Below the pieces are notes generated by a model that was not told where the DNA came from, did no database searches, and saw only the letters and a program-made list of their open reading frames with translations. A stretch of 64,000 nt of DNA. Source: Chrysoporthe austroafricana (lineage: Eukaryota; Ascomycota; Sordariomycetes; Diaporthales; Cryphonectriaceae). Shown one piece after another: positions 10,749 through 21,720 of the stretch; the first letter of the stretch is position 1, and every line of letters starts with the position of its first letter. The stretch is from assembly GCA_001051155.2 (NCBI GenBank), contig JYIP02000005.1:3224001-3288000 (forward strand). Direction: 5' to 3'. The position numbers and the translations under genes are program-made.

Positions 10749-13072
10749 CTTGAAGGGTCTCGGATTGAAGCAGATTTCAGGGAGAAGATGACACGTGTAG
10801 GTTGAGGATGGGCGGCACGTGCCGATAGAGGTACGACGGTATCTCAAGCGCTCATGAATAGCAGTGCATAGAGGGATGGCAAGCGAGCATTTACTAGATG
10901 CCGAGATAACCGACCCGCCAGAACTGATCTAGTCGTGGCTTGGACACTAAAAAGTTGAGGGAAAATGAGGTTGATCGTGAGCTCTAGAGCTGAACAAACG
11001 CCTCGTATTCCCTGCCGGGGGCGAGTCAGAGGTACAGAGAGGATTTTGGGTTTCCGGAAAGGGAAATCACGATCTGATGATATACAAAAGCGCCCGAAAG
11101 TTGGGCTCTCGACAGCCTGGGGGAGTTGATTCGGAACTCGAGGTGCTCAAGAGAGAAGCAGGCTCAGCCCAGAGGCATAGCAAGACGAGGCCATGATATA
11201 TAATTTCACATGCCCATTCCTCAACATTTCCCACCTCGACGTCAGAGAGCAGCGACGATACCGGATCCACAAGCCGATAATTAAACCCTGCTAAGTGCAC
11301 TGCAAAAGGCTTAGCCCACCGAGCCCGCCGAGGCCGTACCCGCCGAGACCCGCAACGCCCGTGGGGTGGAGGGCGAGTCTAGAAGATACCAGTGGCATTC
11401 GGCCAGGCACCAGGGATAGAGCCTCTTCGTCGCCGCCCGACTGCCGCCCGTCACGATGATATCAATATGTGCTGGGGGCTACATTGGCTGGGGAGTTTGC
11501 GACGTCGTCCGAGCCGCCGCGTGCGGCCACACCAACACGCTCGGATCTTCATCTCGAGACCGGAGTCGGCGCCAAGGCCAGGAGAACAAGAAAGCCTGAC
11601 GCTTTTGCCGTCTTGACCGGTTCGTCTTCGCGATCGCTGGCTGGTCAACCTCCTCGCCAACTCGAGATCCTCATCCGAGCACACAGCCACTGCTACGCTG
11701 TGCGGTGGTAGCGCGTGGCAGCAACATCGAGACGGCGAACCGGGTGCGACGTCTGACACCATCGTGTGCGCGTGCCGGGTCTCACAAGCACCCTCTCTGA
11801 GTTCTCGACAAGGCCCTCAGCTGCATGATACAGGATATCCGGTGAGACACTTAATCTCTACCCAATGGCCTGGCACTTGGTAATGCCCCTAGTCCAGCGG
11901 CCGTTGCCGCGAGCTCGACAGACGGAACTCTGTGGCTAGCCAGGATGGCGTCATTGAGCTTATGCCTCTTTGGGGGAGTTATTGGGTGATCTGGCTGTCC
12001 GGGCAGGCTGGGCCACCGGGGAGCTTGCTGAGGCTCCTAACGGTAACCGCGCTTAGAGGGTATCGGCAAAGGGTCTTAGGCCTCCGGAATCGTGGTGGCA
12101 CCGAAGAAGGCGAAGGAAGTGATGGATCATTTCTGCAGGGGAGGAGGCGAGGCCTCACGAGGGAGCGTTTGGCATCGTGGGAACTCTCAGAGGAGGGAAG
12201 AGACCACACGAGGGAAGAGAATGTGATATAGCCCCAGCAGATGTATGCTCCGTACCGCACAGGCCGTTCTAGTAGCTTCGGTGGGTTCAAGACAAGTAAG
12301 TTCCTGGATTGACTCAGCGGTCCGGAAGACGATTTCTGGCTGTCAAACCAAAGAAACTCTCCGTGGCTGAAAATCCATCCCTTCACTCGGAGAATAATTA
12401 TGTTTTGACACGCGTGGGCGTTTCATGCACGATCTTCAATCAGCATAGAACAAATGTGAAAAAAAAGCTAAGTGGTAAATGCAGGCCTTGATATCCTGGA
12501 AAACTGCCACCAAGACAGGTTGCTCCAGACAGAGAAGCTCGACAGCCAACTTCTCTAGGTCAGTGGCCGCTACATTCTCCTTCCGGTAGTTCGAGCCCCG
12601 CGGGGCGCGGCAGGTTATTTATCTTCTGTACACTCGCTCCCTTGGCTCAAGACTCGATCTTACGAGGTACCAATACAACGAAATAGTCATCTTTATGCGC
12701 ATATAATGAGGTTTGGCGGTAATCTGGGACCTATCGAGCATTTTGGCTTGGAGCCTGAGATCACTCAATGTCAACAGTGGTCAAGGGGGGTGGCATCAGC
12801 AGCCATGCGCATTTCGTGATATAGGGCTGCATGAGGCTCTTTCATTTGACGTCGAATATATGCATGCTGTCAATGACCACAAGGGTGAACACGAGGCAGA
12901 AACAATAGCAGTTCGCGAACAAACAGGATCGGATATCTGACTGAATGCTTGCGAGCTCCGTGAAAGCATGGAGTGATATGCTTCGTGCTGTGGTTCACTA
13001 CCCACACACAGCCCCTGAGCGACAAAATCGCGGTACAGCAAGGCTCGCAAACTCCTTGTAGACGAGATCCCA
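10749..13072. other. 2.3-kb intergenic region, no gene seen
   Basis: This region lies upstream of the reductase and downstream of the PARG gene. It contains the reductase promoter on the right of 10748 and otherwise only short, overlapping open frames without recognisable domains. A weak tRNA-like string near 12547-12610 does not fold (see rejected items). Confidence 0.4.
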
Positions 13073-14068
13073 CTAGACTTGCATTCCACTCAGCGTCTCC
13101 TCGAACACCTCAAAATTGCCTTCATTCTTCTGATCCAGCACCGCAAACCACACCTCCCTCCACCAGCCGCCCTCAAACTCCGTCTCCCCTAGGACCTCTT
13201 TCCAAGCATCCGCCACCTCCTCTGCCGGATTTTGAAAGGCCCCGCACCCAAGCGCACCAAGAACGAGACAGTCATGACCTCTCGCTGCCGCCACCCGCAG
13301 CGTTAGCCTCATCTTCTCCTTCGTCAGAGCTCTGTCAGCACTATGGGCGAAGACCTTCCGCTTGTCGCCGGCCAGGGTCTGTGCGTCTGAGAGCTTTGGC
13401 CGACGAACAGCCGCAATACTGACTACGCTCACCACGGGGAGGTCGGCGGCTGCGGTGTCTGGCGCAAGGAGAGAGTGATTCTCTGACGCAGAGCTGCGAA
13501 TGATGACCACATCATGGGTATAGAGACCTTGGTGAGCGGTCCAGGGGTAATAGTGTTTGTGTAGGCTGAGCGAGAGGGATGAGCGGTAGCAGAGCGCTTC
13601 TTCCTGTGCCATAGCGCCGTTGAGCCAGCCGCCACCAGGGGATGTATCGGATGCGAGATTGAGGACTGCGGGCCTGAGGCGTGGCGGAGGCGATGCGGCA
13701 ATATTGGGGAGGGGGGTGAGCGCGGATGCGGAAGATATCGAGTTCATCATCATAATGGCTGCGTTGAAGGTGTCCTCATTGATTACTTTGATGCTTGCCT
13801 TCTTGTGCTTGGGGCAGTCTCTGCTCTCCAGAGGTGCAAGGGTGTCCAGTGACAGCATCTCGGACTCGTCGGCCTTGATATTGGGGAGGTCCTTGAGGAT
13901 GAAAGGCAGAACGGATCTGGTCTCGTTGGCGACGTCCACCAGAGCCTGTCGGGCGGCTGATCGCTGGCCGCCGCCGGAGAATCTGCCTCGCCCCCTGCCT
14001 CGCCCGCGATGCCAGAAAGGGCGCCCTCGCCCGCGCCATGTAGAATGGCCCCGAGTGCTCTCGGACAT
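13073..14068 (-). CDS. microbial-type poly(ADP-ribose) glycohydrolase (macrodomain family)
   Basis: A 331-aa open frame beginning at the ATG at 14068; the frame stays open further upstream but without another ATG. The N-terminus is Gly/Arg-rich (RGRGRPFWHRGRGRGRGRF), a possible RNA- or poly(ADP-ribose)-contacting RGG tail. The catalytic signature of bacterial/fungal-type PARG is clear: PGGGWLNGAMAQEE at about 144-157, with GGG at 145-147 and QEE at 155-157, seven residues apart, fitting the GGG-X(6-8)-QEE rule. Further family blocks are LGALGCGAFQNP and the C-terminal WWREVWFAVLD. The predicted role is removal of poly(ADP-ribose) chains in the DNA damage response, acting opposite a fungal PARP. 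Length and motifs are normal for PF10021 proteins. It may instead act on other ADP-ribosylated substrates. Confidence 0.88.
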   Translation of the reverse strand: MSESTRGHSTWRGRGRPFWHRGRGRGRGRFSGGGQRSAARQALVDVANETRSVLPFILKDLPNIKADESEMLSLDTLAPLESRDCPKHKKASIKVINEDTFNAAIMMMNSISSASALTPLPNIAASPPPRLRPAVLNLASDTSPGGGWLNGAMAQEEALCYRSSLSLSLHKHYYPWTAHQGLYTHDVVIIRSSASENHSLLAPDTAAADLPVVSVVSIAAVRRPKLSDAQTLAGDKRKVFAHSADRALTKEKMRLTLRVAAARGHDCLVLGALGCGAFQNPAEEVADAWKEVLGETEFEGGWWREVWFAVLDQKNEGNFEVFEETLSGMQV

Positions 14069-14635
14069 GACTGAATTGACCGTAGTTGTCGTCTTGTCTG
14101 CTTCGCAACACTCCTTTGCGAGCAAGTCGTCTGACTCATGCAACTGATCTTGAAGCGGTGACGACAGAAAGCTTCCCGGTGGGAGGTACAACGGATGCAC
14201 TTGATTGAGATCTGAGAGGCTCGCTCAATTCGAGATTAGTGTGCCAGCAGTCTTGATGGCGCAGGATGTCTAGCGTAAAGTCACGTATTGTTGGACGCGC
14301 GAATGTTGGGAGAAGGCGCGAGAAATTGAAGGGGCCGGCTGCTGCCTTGCTTAGCGCAGACCCGCGCCCTCATGTGCTTGTGCGATGCAGGGACATTGCG
14401 AGAACACGGGGTCCTCAGGCGACAGGCGAATGCTGAAAATGGCGGATATGTGTTCCCCTGCACTAATGGGCCACTAATCTGTATAATTCTTGTGTCGTAA
14501 GGATTTCTGGCTCGACAGGTTGTGAAAAGAGGGTATCATTGGTCTGTATACCTACAGAATATTTGTACAATAGTTCATTACTTGCTTTCTGGAGACCGTT
14601 CTCCAGTGTCAACAGGACGGGTTGACGGCAGTGGA
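14069..14635. other. intergenic between PARG and BCS1
   Basis: This holds the 5' region of PARG and the 3' region of BCS1, both minus strand. Nothing else is recognised. Confidence 0.35.
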
Positions 14636-16009
14636 TCAGCTGTCTGTCGGTGTCGCCTGGCCGAGCACCTCTGCCATAGCAATCGCGCCCTCCATATCGT
14701 TCTTGTTGAAGAGGAAGATCCCCTGGATCGCTGCCGCACTCGTGCGCCTGGGCGTCGTCTCATCAAACAGGCCCATCTCGTCCAGCTTCTCTAAGAAGCG
14801 CTGCTTCCCGTTCCCATCTTCGTCGACATCCCCGTAGAAGCGGTCGAACATCTCACCTGCTTGGTACCTCGTCGCCTCGCCTACCCGGACGATCATGTCC
14901 ACTCGTCCTGGCCGTATCAACGCCGGGTCCAGCCTCTCGATGTGGTTTGTGGTAAGGAACGCTATCCTCTCTTCTCCTGCTGACAAGCCATCCAGCGCGT
15001 TCAGTAGACCAGAGAATGTGACCGTAGAGCCGCTGTAGCCATCCGAATCCTTTTGCTTCCTGTTGACAAAGGCAGCGTCTGCATCCTCCAGCAGGACTAT
15101 AGTCCGTGCTGGTAGCTTCTGCATCATCATAGCCAGCTTGTCATCCGCCATACCTCGCTCGCTCAAGTTGATGGTCGCGATGCCAAAATTCAACTCGCCA
15201 GCCAGCGCGTGTATGAAGCTGGACTTGCCTCCACCCGGCGGTCCGAAGAGCAGGTAGCCTCTGCGGTACGGTATGCCTCGCTCAGCATACCACTCCTGCC
15301 TCGCAATGAAATCCTTGACATCCGCCACAATGCCCTCTTTGACGCCTTCATCAAGGACCACGCTCCCTAGCGGCCTCTTGCGCCTCGGCTCGCCCAGCTG
15401 CACCCAGTCAAACCCACGGACCGTATACACCACTGTCTTGCCCTCCGTCGCCCTTGCCATCATGGAGTGCGCGTCCCCAAATATTTCCTCGAACACGTGC
15501 CGATGAGCCCAGAGCGCCGTCAACGTCATCGTCTCGTGCGGCTCGCCGGTCGACATCTCGGCTGTCGACGACTTCTCCCTCTGCACCATCACATAGACCC
15601 CGGGTGAATGTCGGATGACATGCGACCCGTACCCCGGGACGAGCGCAAAGTGCGCATGCACAGGCCCGACATCGCTGGCATTTCTCCCCGGCGCGGCGGA
15701 GCGGGTCGTGGTCTTCACGGCGAGCTGGCGGATGCGCGTGAGGCGGGAGGCGAGGAGGCCCGGGCTCTCGCGGGGGCGCGACAGGTAGCCCAGGACCCAG
15801 GGGTAGGACGGATCGGTCTTGGAGATCTCGACGTTGATGAGGAGCTGGCGCCGGAGGAGCTGTGCGCCGCGGATCGCACCGCGGCGCGCGAGGGCGGCGG
15901 CGCTGCCCAGGGCTGCAAGGCCCAGGCCGCCGGCGAAGACAGGAGACTCGAGGACTGAGTTGAAGTTCAAGTCCATGAGGGAGGATCTGGACTGCGCGGC
16001 GGGATCCAT
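14636..16009 (-). CDS. BCS1: BCS1-like AAA ATPase, mitochondrial complex III chaperone
   Basis: A single-exon gene of 457 aa from the ATG at 16009; 33 nt more upstream are open but lack an ATG. Yeast Bcs1 is nearly the same length. One membrane segment lies at about residues 25-42, followed by a basic stretch typical of Bcs1's internal import signal. The BCS1 N-terminal domain follows, then the AAA module: Walker A GPPGGGKS at 256-263, Walker B IVLLEDADAAF at 304-314, FLTTNHIERLDPALIRPGRVD (sensor 1 and arginine finger region) at about 351-371. Bcs1 translocates the folded Rieske iron-sulfur protein across the inner membrane for complex III assembly. Filamentous fungi carry several BCS1-type paralogues, so this may be a paralogue rather than the essential one. 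It is adjacent to the uS11m gene on the same strand. Confidence 0.82.
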   Translation of the reverse strand: MDPAAQSRSSLMDLNFNSVLESPVFAGGLGLAALGSAAALARRGAIRGAQLLRRQLLINVEISKTDPSYPWVLGYLSRPRESPGLLASRLTRIRQLAVKTTTRSAAPGRNASDVGPVHAHFALVPGYGSHVIRHSPGVYVMVQREKSSTAEMSTGEPHETMTLTALWAHRHVFEEIFGDAHSMMARATEGKTVVYTVRGFDWVQLGEPRRKRPLGSVVLDEGVKEGIVADVKDFIARQEWYAERGIPYRRGYLLFGPPGGGKSSFIHALAGELNFGIATINLSERGMADDKLAMMMQKLPARTIVLLEDADAAFVNRKQKDSDGYSGSTVTFSGLLNALDGLSAGEERIAFLTTNHIERLDPALIRPGRVDMIVRVGEATRYQAGEMFDRFYGDVDEDGNGKQRFLEKLDEMGLFDETTPRRTSAAAIQGIFLFNKNDMEGAIAMAEVLGQATPTDS

Positions 16010-16469
16010 AGGCACCTGCGTCGTCGCATGGAAGGTTGACAAGAGAGGAATGTCGCTCGGAGGTGCTGCCGACGAGAAAAAAGATCCCGGCAGAATTCTT
16101 GGTGGGGGTCTGAATTGGTCAATGGCTGCCCACTCTGAGAGACTTGTACAGATACTGAAATTTCGTCACAATCTTAGGACTTTTTGACATTGATACCAAG
16201 TGCTCAACACCATTCCGAGTGATTGGAATATTGGGTGCTTATATACAATACGCCGTATATACTGGCTTGATATGCATCCTGGTGCAAAAGCCCTAGAGAT
16301 CAAAGATCGGGATCCCACAGCCCGGCTCTATAGCATCTCTCGTACGGTTTCAAACCCAAATGCCAGTCCCTCGATATAGAGCCAAGTATCCATAGCGCCT
16401 CTACATTGTATCTGCGCTTCAGAGAAGGCTTTTCAACAATGCCAGTCCTCAACGACTTCCACAGATGCC
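16010..16469. other. intergenic between BCS1 and uS11m genes
   Basis: A 460-bp spacer holding the BCS1 promoter and the uS11m 3' region. It is AT-rich near 16180-16260. No gene is seen. Confidence 0.35.
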
Positions 16470-17276
16470 TTAACCCAGGCGCCTTGGCCTCTTACTTCTT
16501 GTACCACCAAACTTCAACCTGGTCGAATCAGACACCTTCACGATCTTGTCTCTCAGAAGTTTTCCCTCCGTTCCTAGTAGTACCTTCGTCACCGCCTCTC
16601 TGCCCGGTCCGAATCCTCTCAGCGACACCTCCATCTTGTCGATCTTGTTGTGCCAGCCGGCCTGTTGCAGCTTATCGATGACATACGCGCCCAGCTGATA
16701 CGCCGAGTCGTAGGTCTTCCTCTGACTCTTCCTAAAGCCCAAATTTCCGCAAGACAGCGACACGATAGCGTCGCGGTTCGGCTTAGTGACTGTCACATGG
16801 CAGTTGTGTTTGTGGCTGTAGATGTGGAAGTGGTACGGCTCCGTGGACCGTTCATGCAACGCGGCGCCACTTCCCAGATCGTCAAGGCCCCTCAGTGGAT
16901 CACGATCGAGGAGCGACGAGTCCACAAACCGTGTGTCGTTGGTGGCGCGCCCGATTGCCAGATTGGCAGAGGGTATCTTCTGAGACAGCTTCCACATGTT
17001 CTCGGACTTCACCGGCGGAGAGCGCGCTGACGCGGAGGCGGAAGAAGAAGGCGGTGGTTGTTCCATGGTCGTAGTCGGATTGTTGCGTATACGGCCCATG
17101 ATACCTGAGAGCAGGTTCTCGCGTTTCAATTTACCGGCGTCATCGAGTCGGGCACTCGAGCTGGAGAAGGGGTGGGCGAATTGTGTGGCTGCGCATCGTA
17201 TTTGTGTCGACGAGGATTTTGATGCGTTCGAGAATAGTGTCCTCGCCAATTGGCGACCCGTTGTTGACCGACTCAT
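16470..17276 (-). CDS. mitochondrial small ribosomal subunit protein uS11m
   Basis: A single exon of 268 aa starting at ATG 17276. The N-terminus (MSRSTTGRQLARTLFSNASK) is rich in Arg and Ser and lacks acids, as expected for a mitochondrial presequence. A low-complexity Ser/Ala/Pro linker follows. From about residue 145 the uS11 fold is recognisable: YHFHIYSHKHNCHVTVTKPN, SLSCGNLGFRKSQRKTYDSA and KMEVSLRGFGPGREAVTKVL, ending in a basic KFGGTRSKRPRR tail. The protein lines the mRNA exit region of the mitoribosomal small subunit (yeast Mrps18 is the counterpart). It is divergently arranged with TIM44, the two start codons being 325 bp apart. Confidence 0.85.
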   Translation of the reverse strand: MSRSTTGRQLARTLFSNASKSSSTQIRCAATQFAHPFSSSSARLDDAGKLKRENLLSGIMGRIRNNPTTTMEQPPPSSSASASARSPPVKSENMWKLSQKIPSANLAIGRATNDTRFVDSSLLDRDPLRGLDDLGSGAALHERSTEPYHFHIYSHKHNCHVTVTKPNRDAIVSLSCGNLGFRKSQRKTYDSAYQLGAYVIDKLQQAGWHNKIDKMEVSLRGFGPGREAVTKVLLGTEGKLLRDKIVKVSDSTRLKFGGTRSKRPRRLG

Positions 17277-17601
17277 CTTGGGCTGGGGTTCTGTGTGGTC
17301 GTCGTCTCGTCCATCCGGCGACGAACCTGGAAATTTTCTGGAGACTTTCGAGGTCGACGAGAGCTCAAGTTCAAGCGCATGCAGGCATCCCTGTCGCCTG
17401 CCGCCTTAAACCCCCGTCCGCCGCTTTTGCCTGCCCCCAAAAGCTCCGATTCTAGCCCGCAGCGGCCCCAGCAAAACTTCCGGCGCGCCTCCCAAATTTT
17501 CGAAGTCCGTCTTCTTGCTACTACCATCATCACTTACTCTTCCGCCACCAACTCTAAGAGTTTCACTCTTCTCTGGGAGGTGCGCTTCTTTCTTGTAACT
17601 T
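17277..17601. promoter_or_regulatory. shared divergent promoter region of uS11m and TIM44
   Basis: A 325-bp segment separating the start codons of two nuclear genes for mitochondrial proteins transcribed in opposite directions. It must contain both 5' untranslated regions and core promoters. It is pyrimidine-rich on the plus strand near 17405-17480 and 17540-17600. No TATA box is obvious. Co-regulation is inferred, not shown. Confidence 0.5.
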
Positions 17602-19312
17602 ATGATGAGTTCTTTAAGATACGTCTCGAGGACTCTTCCTCCCACCTCAACCTCAAGAGCATCTGCTCTGAACGTATCCACACACCCGTATGGCAGGTCG
17701 CCAGCTTTCCGGAGGTTAATATCGAGTCGCTTGGTGTCGCCAAATCATGAATCATCTATAGCATCGCCCTCCTACAACACTCCCGCACAGATACCCCTCC
17801 TGCGCTCTCAATTTCTGCCCTCTACGATACGGCCAGCAGTTACATCCCAATCCCGCTCCTTTCACATCACCCCGCAAAGCCAACAAGATGTAAAGTCTGA
17901 AGTCAAATCCGAAAACAAGGCGCAAACCGAGTCGGCGAAGGCAGAATCTGCTTCAGAGGAGGACAAGGCTAAGAAACAAGAGGACCCTCAAGAGGAGTCC
18001 AGCGAGAAGAAGGCTGAGGGTGAAGAGGGCGAGGGCGAGAAGAAGGATGAAAAGAAGGAAGACCTCCCGCCGCCGCCGCCCCACGGCGACAAGACGCCAT
18101 GGCAGGTGTTCATGGAGACCATGCAGACCGAGTTCAAGGCGTCCAAGGAGTGGAATGACTCGACGAAGCAGCTAGCCCAGGGCGCAACCGATTTTGTGGA
18201 GAGTGAGTCCGTCCGACGAGCGCGTGAAGCATACGAGAAGACCACAGGCGCCGTGTCCTCGACCGCAGGCAAAGTTCTAAAGAACACGGCTGGCGCGGTT
18301 GGCAAGGGTGCCGCGTGGACGTGGGACACCTCAGTGATCAAGGGGGTCCGCAAGGCGGCGAACGCCACAGGCGAAGTCATCGACAAGACGACCAAGCCGA
18401 TCCGGGACACCGAGGCTTTCAAGAGCGTGAAGAGCGTCATCGACGACGGGAGCAGCTCGCGGTATGGTGGATGGGTGGACAAGGAGGAGCGGAGGAGACA
18501 GAGAGAGCTGCGCGAGCGGCTGAACGGGGGCCAGAAGCCCGAGGTGATCGAGGAGGACCCCAAGTATGTTGGAAATTCATTACCACTGTTCCTCAGTTGA
18601 GCTCAGTTCTAATGTCTAATCATTTGCTGTTCACAGCGCTGGCACCAACATCACCGTTCACAAAGATGCGCAATGGAAAGAGGCATGGAAGAACTTCAGG
18701 GACTCGAACAAGTTCGTCCAGGGCGTCTTTGGCATGAAAGACGTATATAACGAGTCCGAGAACCCGCTCATCCTCACCGCGCGCAGCATTACCGACCGTG
18801 TTGCGGGATTCTTCGCTGAGAACGAGACTGCGATGGTCATCAAGAAGTTCCGATCTATGGACCCCGCTTTTCAGGTCGAGCCATTCCTGCGCGAGCTGCG
18901 CGAGTATATACTGCCCGAAGTTCTCGACGCCTATGTGAAGGGTGACGTGGAGACGCTGAAGCTCTGGCTGTCTGAGGCACAATACTCCGTTTACGAGGCC
19001 CTTACGAAGCAGTATTTGCAAGCCGGACTGAAATCGGATGGCCGCATTCTCGACATCAGACACGTGGATATTCTCAAGGCTAGGATGCTGGAACCTGGCG
19101 AGATCCCCGTTTTCATCATCACCGCCAGGACACAGGAGGTGCATGTCTACCGAAACGCAAAGACGAATGAACTCGCTGCTGGCATGGAGGACAAGGTCCA
19201 GTTGGTCACATACGCCATCGGCATCACGAGGACGCCAGATGACGTGAACAACCCCGAGACGAGAGGTTGGCGGTTGATTGAGATGCAGAAGAGCGCAAGA
19301 GAGTACATCTGA
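17602..19312 (+). CDS. TIM44: mitochondrial import inner membrane translocase subunit TIM44
   Basis: Two exons, 17602-18563 and 18637-19312, with a 73-nt GTATGT...CACAG intron, give 545 aa. The join reads EEDPNAGTNITVHKDAQW. The N-terminal ~90 residues form a presequence rich in Arg, Ser and Thr. A strongly charged Lys/Glu segment (about 95-155) and PPPPPHGDKTPWQVF follow. The C-terminal Tim44-like domain covers about residues 350-545 (FRSMDPAFQVEPFLRELREY ... GWRLIEMQKS). Tim44 docks mitochondrial Hsp70 on the TIM23 channel as part of the presequence translocase motor. An extra small intron inside the presequence region cannot be excluded from sequence alone. Confidence 0.93.
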
Positions 19313-20549
19313 GCGAATGTACTCAGCATCCTGCTCTCCGCCCTAGGATCGCTGCGACGACTGGCCTGGAGGGCGTCGACCGTTCTCCCTGCTATATCTT
19401 AAGATGGTCCTGGTCCCTCACCCTGTTCCATTGCTCTCGCACACAATCTCAACCATGTCCTTGTCTCTAGGCTATGGTCACCCGCACGCCGCTCTTCGCT
19501 TGTGTGTTTGGCTGTCCTACCACATATTGAACCTCTGTACAAATACCTTGGGTTGGATGGGTTTCGGGAAGAAAGCTTGGGAAGATTTGAGAGAGCCACT
19601 TCAGGAAGGAAAAGTGAACTGGCACGGCGTTGGCATCTGAAACACCACTCTAAAAGGGATGAAGTCTTTCATCCCAATGTATATTGATGATGATCAAGAG
19701 GTTGAGCAAATGAAATCGGCAATCTAGGCCGTCCCCATGGACGGGCCTACTCGCTTTACTGTTCTTTGCCTGCTTGTGAGCCTCATACTGTGACATCTAA
19801 GTCGGCGCCACTGCGTTTTCTACATTGCTTAGAATCTCGTTACACTCACTACACGACTCCGCTCAGGTCTGTAGTCTCAGCTCGTATGAAAATTATAGGT
19901 GAGTTGACGGATTGAATTATGCGTCCTTTGCCGTTTGATAGCAGCTTCCTCTGTTACTCAGGCAAAAGAATCCTCGCTGCAAATATACACACGAGGCATG
20001 AAGTGCATAGATTTTTTTTATTTTTTTTTTATTTTTTTTTTAAATTCATTTGAGTGATAAATTTGCTCTGTCGTCGTTGACACCTTCCATAACCCACCAG
20101 AATACCACGTAGACCATGGATGCGATGACTTTCGGAGCTATGCTCTCTTATTCATTGGTCTTCTTCTGCCCTTTTCACATGTCTTTTGACCAGACACCGG
20201 AGACAAGCTGTCCAATGCAGAACAGATCAAAAAGCCCGGCGAGCTTGGCTGGAACCTGCTTAAACGCCCACGGCAACCGAGCTTGCTGCGGGCCGTTGCA
20301 TGCTCCGCAGCGACTCTCCTGTCCGCGACCTGCCGGGTCCCGACCACAAGCCGCAGGCCAAGCTCAAGATCAAGACTCTTCTTGCCTGGGGAAGCAATTG
20401 ACGGTGATTTAGTCGAAACCCCTGGATAGCTTGAATCTAGGCCGCCTTTCGTCGTCTCTAGGAGTGGCCGCTGTGATATGAGGACACCCCTCCCCTCGGG
20501 GCTCCAACCAGAATTTCTGAAGCAGGCACCTCATCTTGTAACGTTGCGT
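19313..20549. other. intergenic region between convergent TIM44 and PYM
   Basis: This holds the 3' regions of TIM44 and PYM, which converge. Apart from the T-rich tract at 20011-20042, nothing is recognised. Confidence 0.4.
20011..20042. repeat. T-rich low-complexity tract
   Basis: Three runs of 8-11 T interrupted by single A residues. A length-variable simple repeat in the 3' intergenic space of two convergent genes. Confidence 0.9.
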
Positions 20550-21218
20550 TCAAGCAGGCGCCTCGTCCTTCTTGTGCTCGCCCTTGGCATCCTCCTCGAT
20601 GGGTTCACCCTCAGTGTCGAAGCCGAGGGCAGCCAACTCGCGAACGAGCTCGTTGATCTTGATCACCTTGGCGAGCTGCTCAGGGAGCAGAGACTGCCCG
20701 TCGTCCTTCTTGCTCTTCAGCTCCTTGGCCTGCTTGAGCTTCTTGGTGAGGTTCCTAGCCTTCTTCTTGCGCTCGGCATCAGGGTCCACAGCAGCCTCCT
20801 CGGCCTTTGATGCCTCGTTCTTCTGATCTCTTCCCCCCGTTGCTAGCTTCTTTGCGCTTGAATCGCGCTTCCCCTCCTCCTTTTCACCAGCATCGCCGTT
20901 CTCTCCCGCAGCCTTGGCCTTTTTGCGTGCCTCGCGCCGTTTGGCGTTCTTGTTCGCAGCCGCCGACGAAGATGCAGGTGTGCCGTTGGCGGTGGCCTCG
21001 GAGGTGGCGGCCTCGGCGCCGATCACGCCCCCCTTGTAGCGATTGCGAAAAGTCTCGGCCGTCCGGTTCTTGTAGATCTCGGCGTCCTCGGGGGGCCTGT
21101 AGCCGGGGCGGATCTTGATTGCCTTGCGTACCGAGCCGTCGGCACGGGTCGACTCGGGGATATGGCGCTCACCGGTGGAGTCGGTCACGATGCCGGAGTT
21201 GCTGGGCTGGGCGGACAT
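20550..21218 (-). CDS. PYM, partner of Y14-Mago (exon junction complex disassembly factor)
   Basis: A single exon of 222 aa from ATG 21218. The N-terminal Mago-binding motif (about residues 7-50) is textbook: SGIVTDSTGERHIPESTRAD, then SVRKAIKIRPGYRPPEDAEI and YKNR. The remainder is a Lys/Ala/Glu-rich, probably largely helical or disordered region, with a C-terminal KKLKQAKELK...LLPEQLAKVIKINELVRELAALGF block that matches the conserved tail of PYM proteins, which contacts the 40S ribosome in animals. PYM removes exon junction complexes from translated mRNA, which suits the intron-rich genes of this window. It is divergent from QCR9. Confidence 0.9.
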   Translation of the reverse strand: MSAQPSNSGIVTDSTGERHIPESTRADGSVRKAIKIRPGYRPPEDAEIYKNRTAETFRNRYKGGVIGAEAATSEATANGTPASSSAAANKNAKRREARKKAKAAGENGDAGEKEEGKRDSSAKKLATGGRDQKNEASKAEEAAVDPDAERKKKARNLTKKLKQAKELKSKKDDGQSLLPEQLAKVIKINELVRELAALGFDTEGEPIEEDAKGEHKKDEAPA

Positions 21219-21720
21219 CTTGTTTGTATTCGAGGAAATGTGTGGCTGTGGAGATTCGAGAGGATGAGGAAGATCGGACTCAGGTTCCAGAGTGTGTGGT
21301 GTAGCCTCGTATTTTGAAGCAGAGATGGAAATATGTTGTCAGATGCAGACTTGCAGCTTCTACCAGATTGGGTATCTGGAAGGCACAAGGTGGACAGCAG
21401 GCGGCTGCGCCAGCGACGGTGAGTGTAAAGAGGGGTCAGGCACAGAAGTTGTCCCAAGGTCATGGTGGGGTGTCTGAGTGATTGAAGACGAGGCTGCTCC
21501 AAGGTGCCAGGCTAGTGGGGACGTTCTGGGGAAGCTTTGACCAATCAGCAGTGGGCTGATTCATGGCTAGGGAATCGCCGGAATGTCGTCGCCAATTTTG
21601 AATCCGTCTTTGAAGCATCACCCCAAATCGACCCATCCTCATCGACGAATTGCCAACACGAAGAGCACTTGTTGCCAGCCAAGCCCCTTCCCAAGCCACA
21701 ATCAGTTCCATTCAGACAAA
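21219..21720. other. divergent intergenic region PYM/QCR9
   Basis: A 502-bp spacer between divergent start codons, holding both promoters. No other gene is seen. Confidence 0.4.

Noticed and set aside
12547..12610. tRNA-like string with TAGGTCAGTGG and GTTCGAGCCCC boxes
   Set aside because: The T-stem does not pair, the anticodon arm cannot be formed with a 7-nt loop, and no acceptor stem is found. At most a tRNA fragment.
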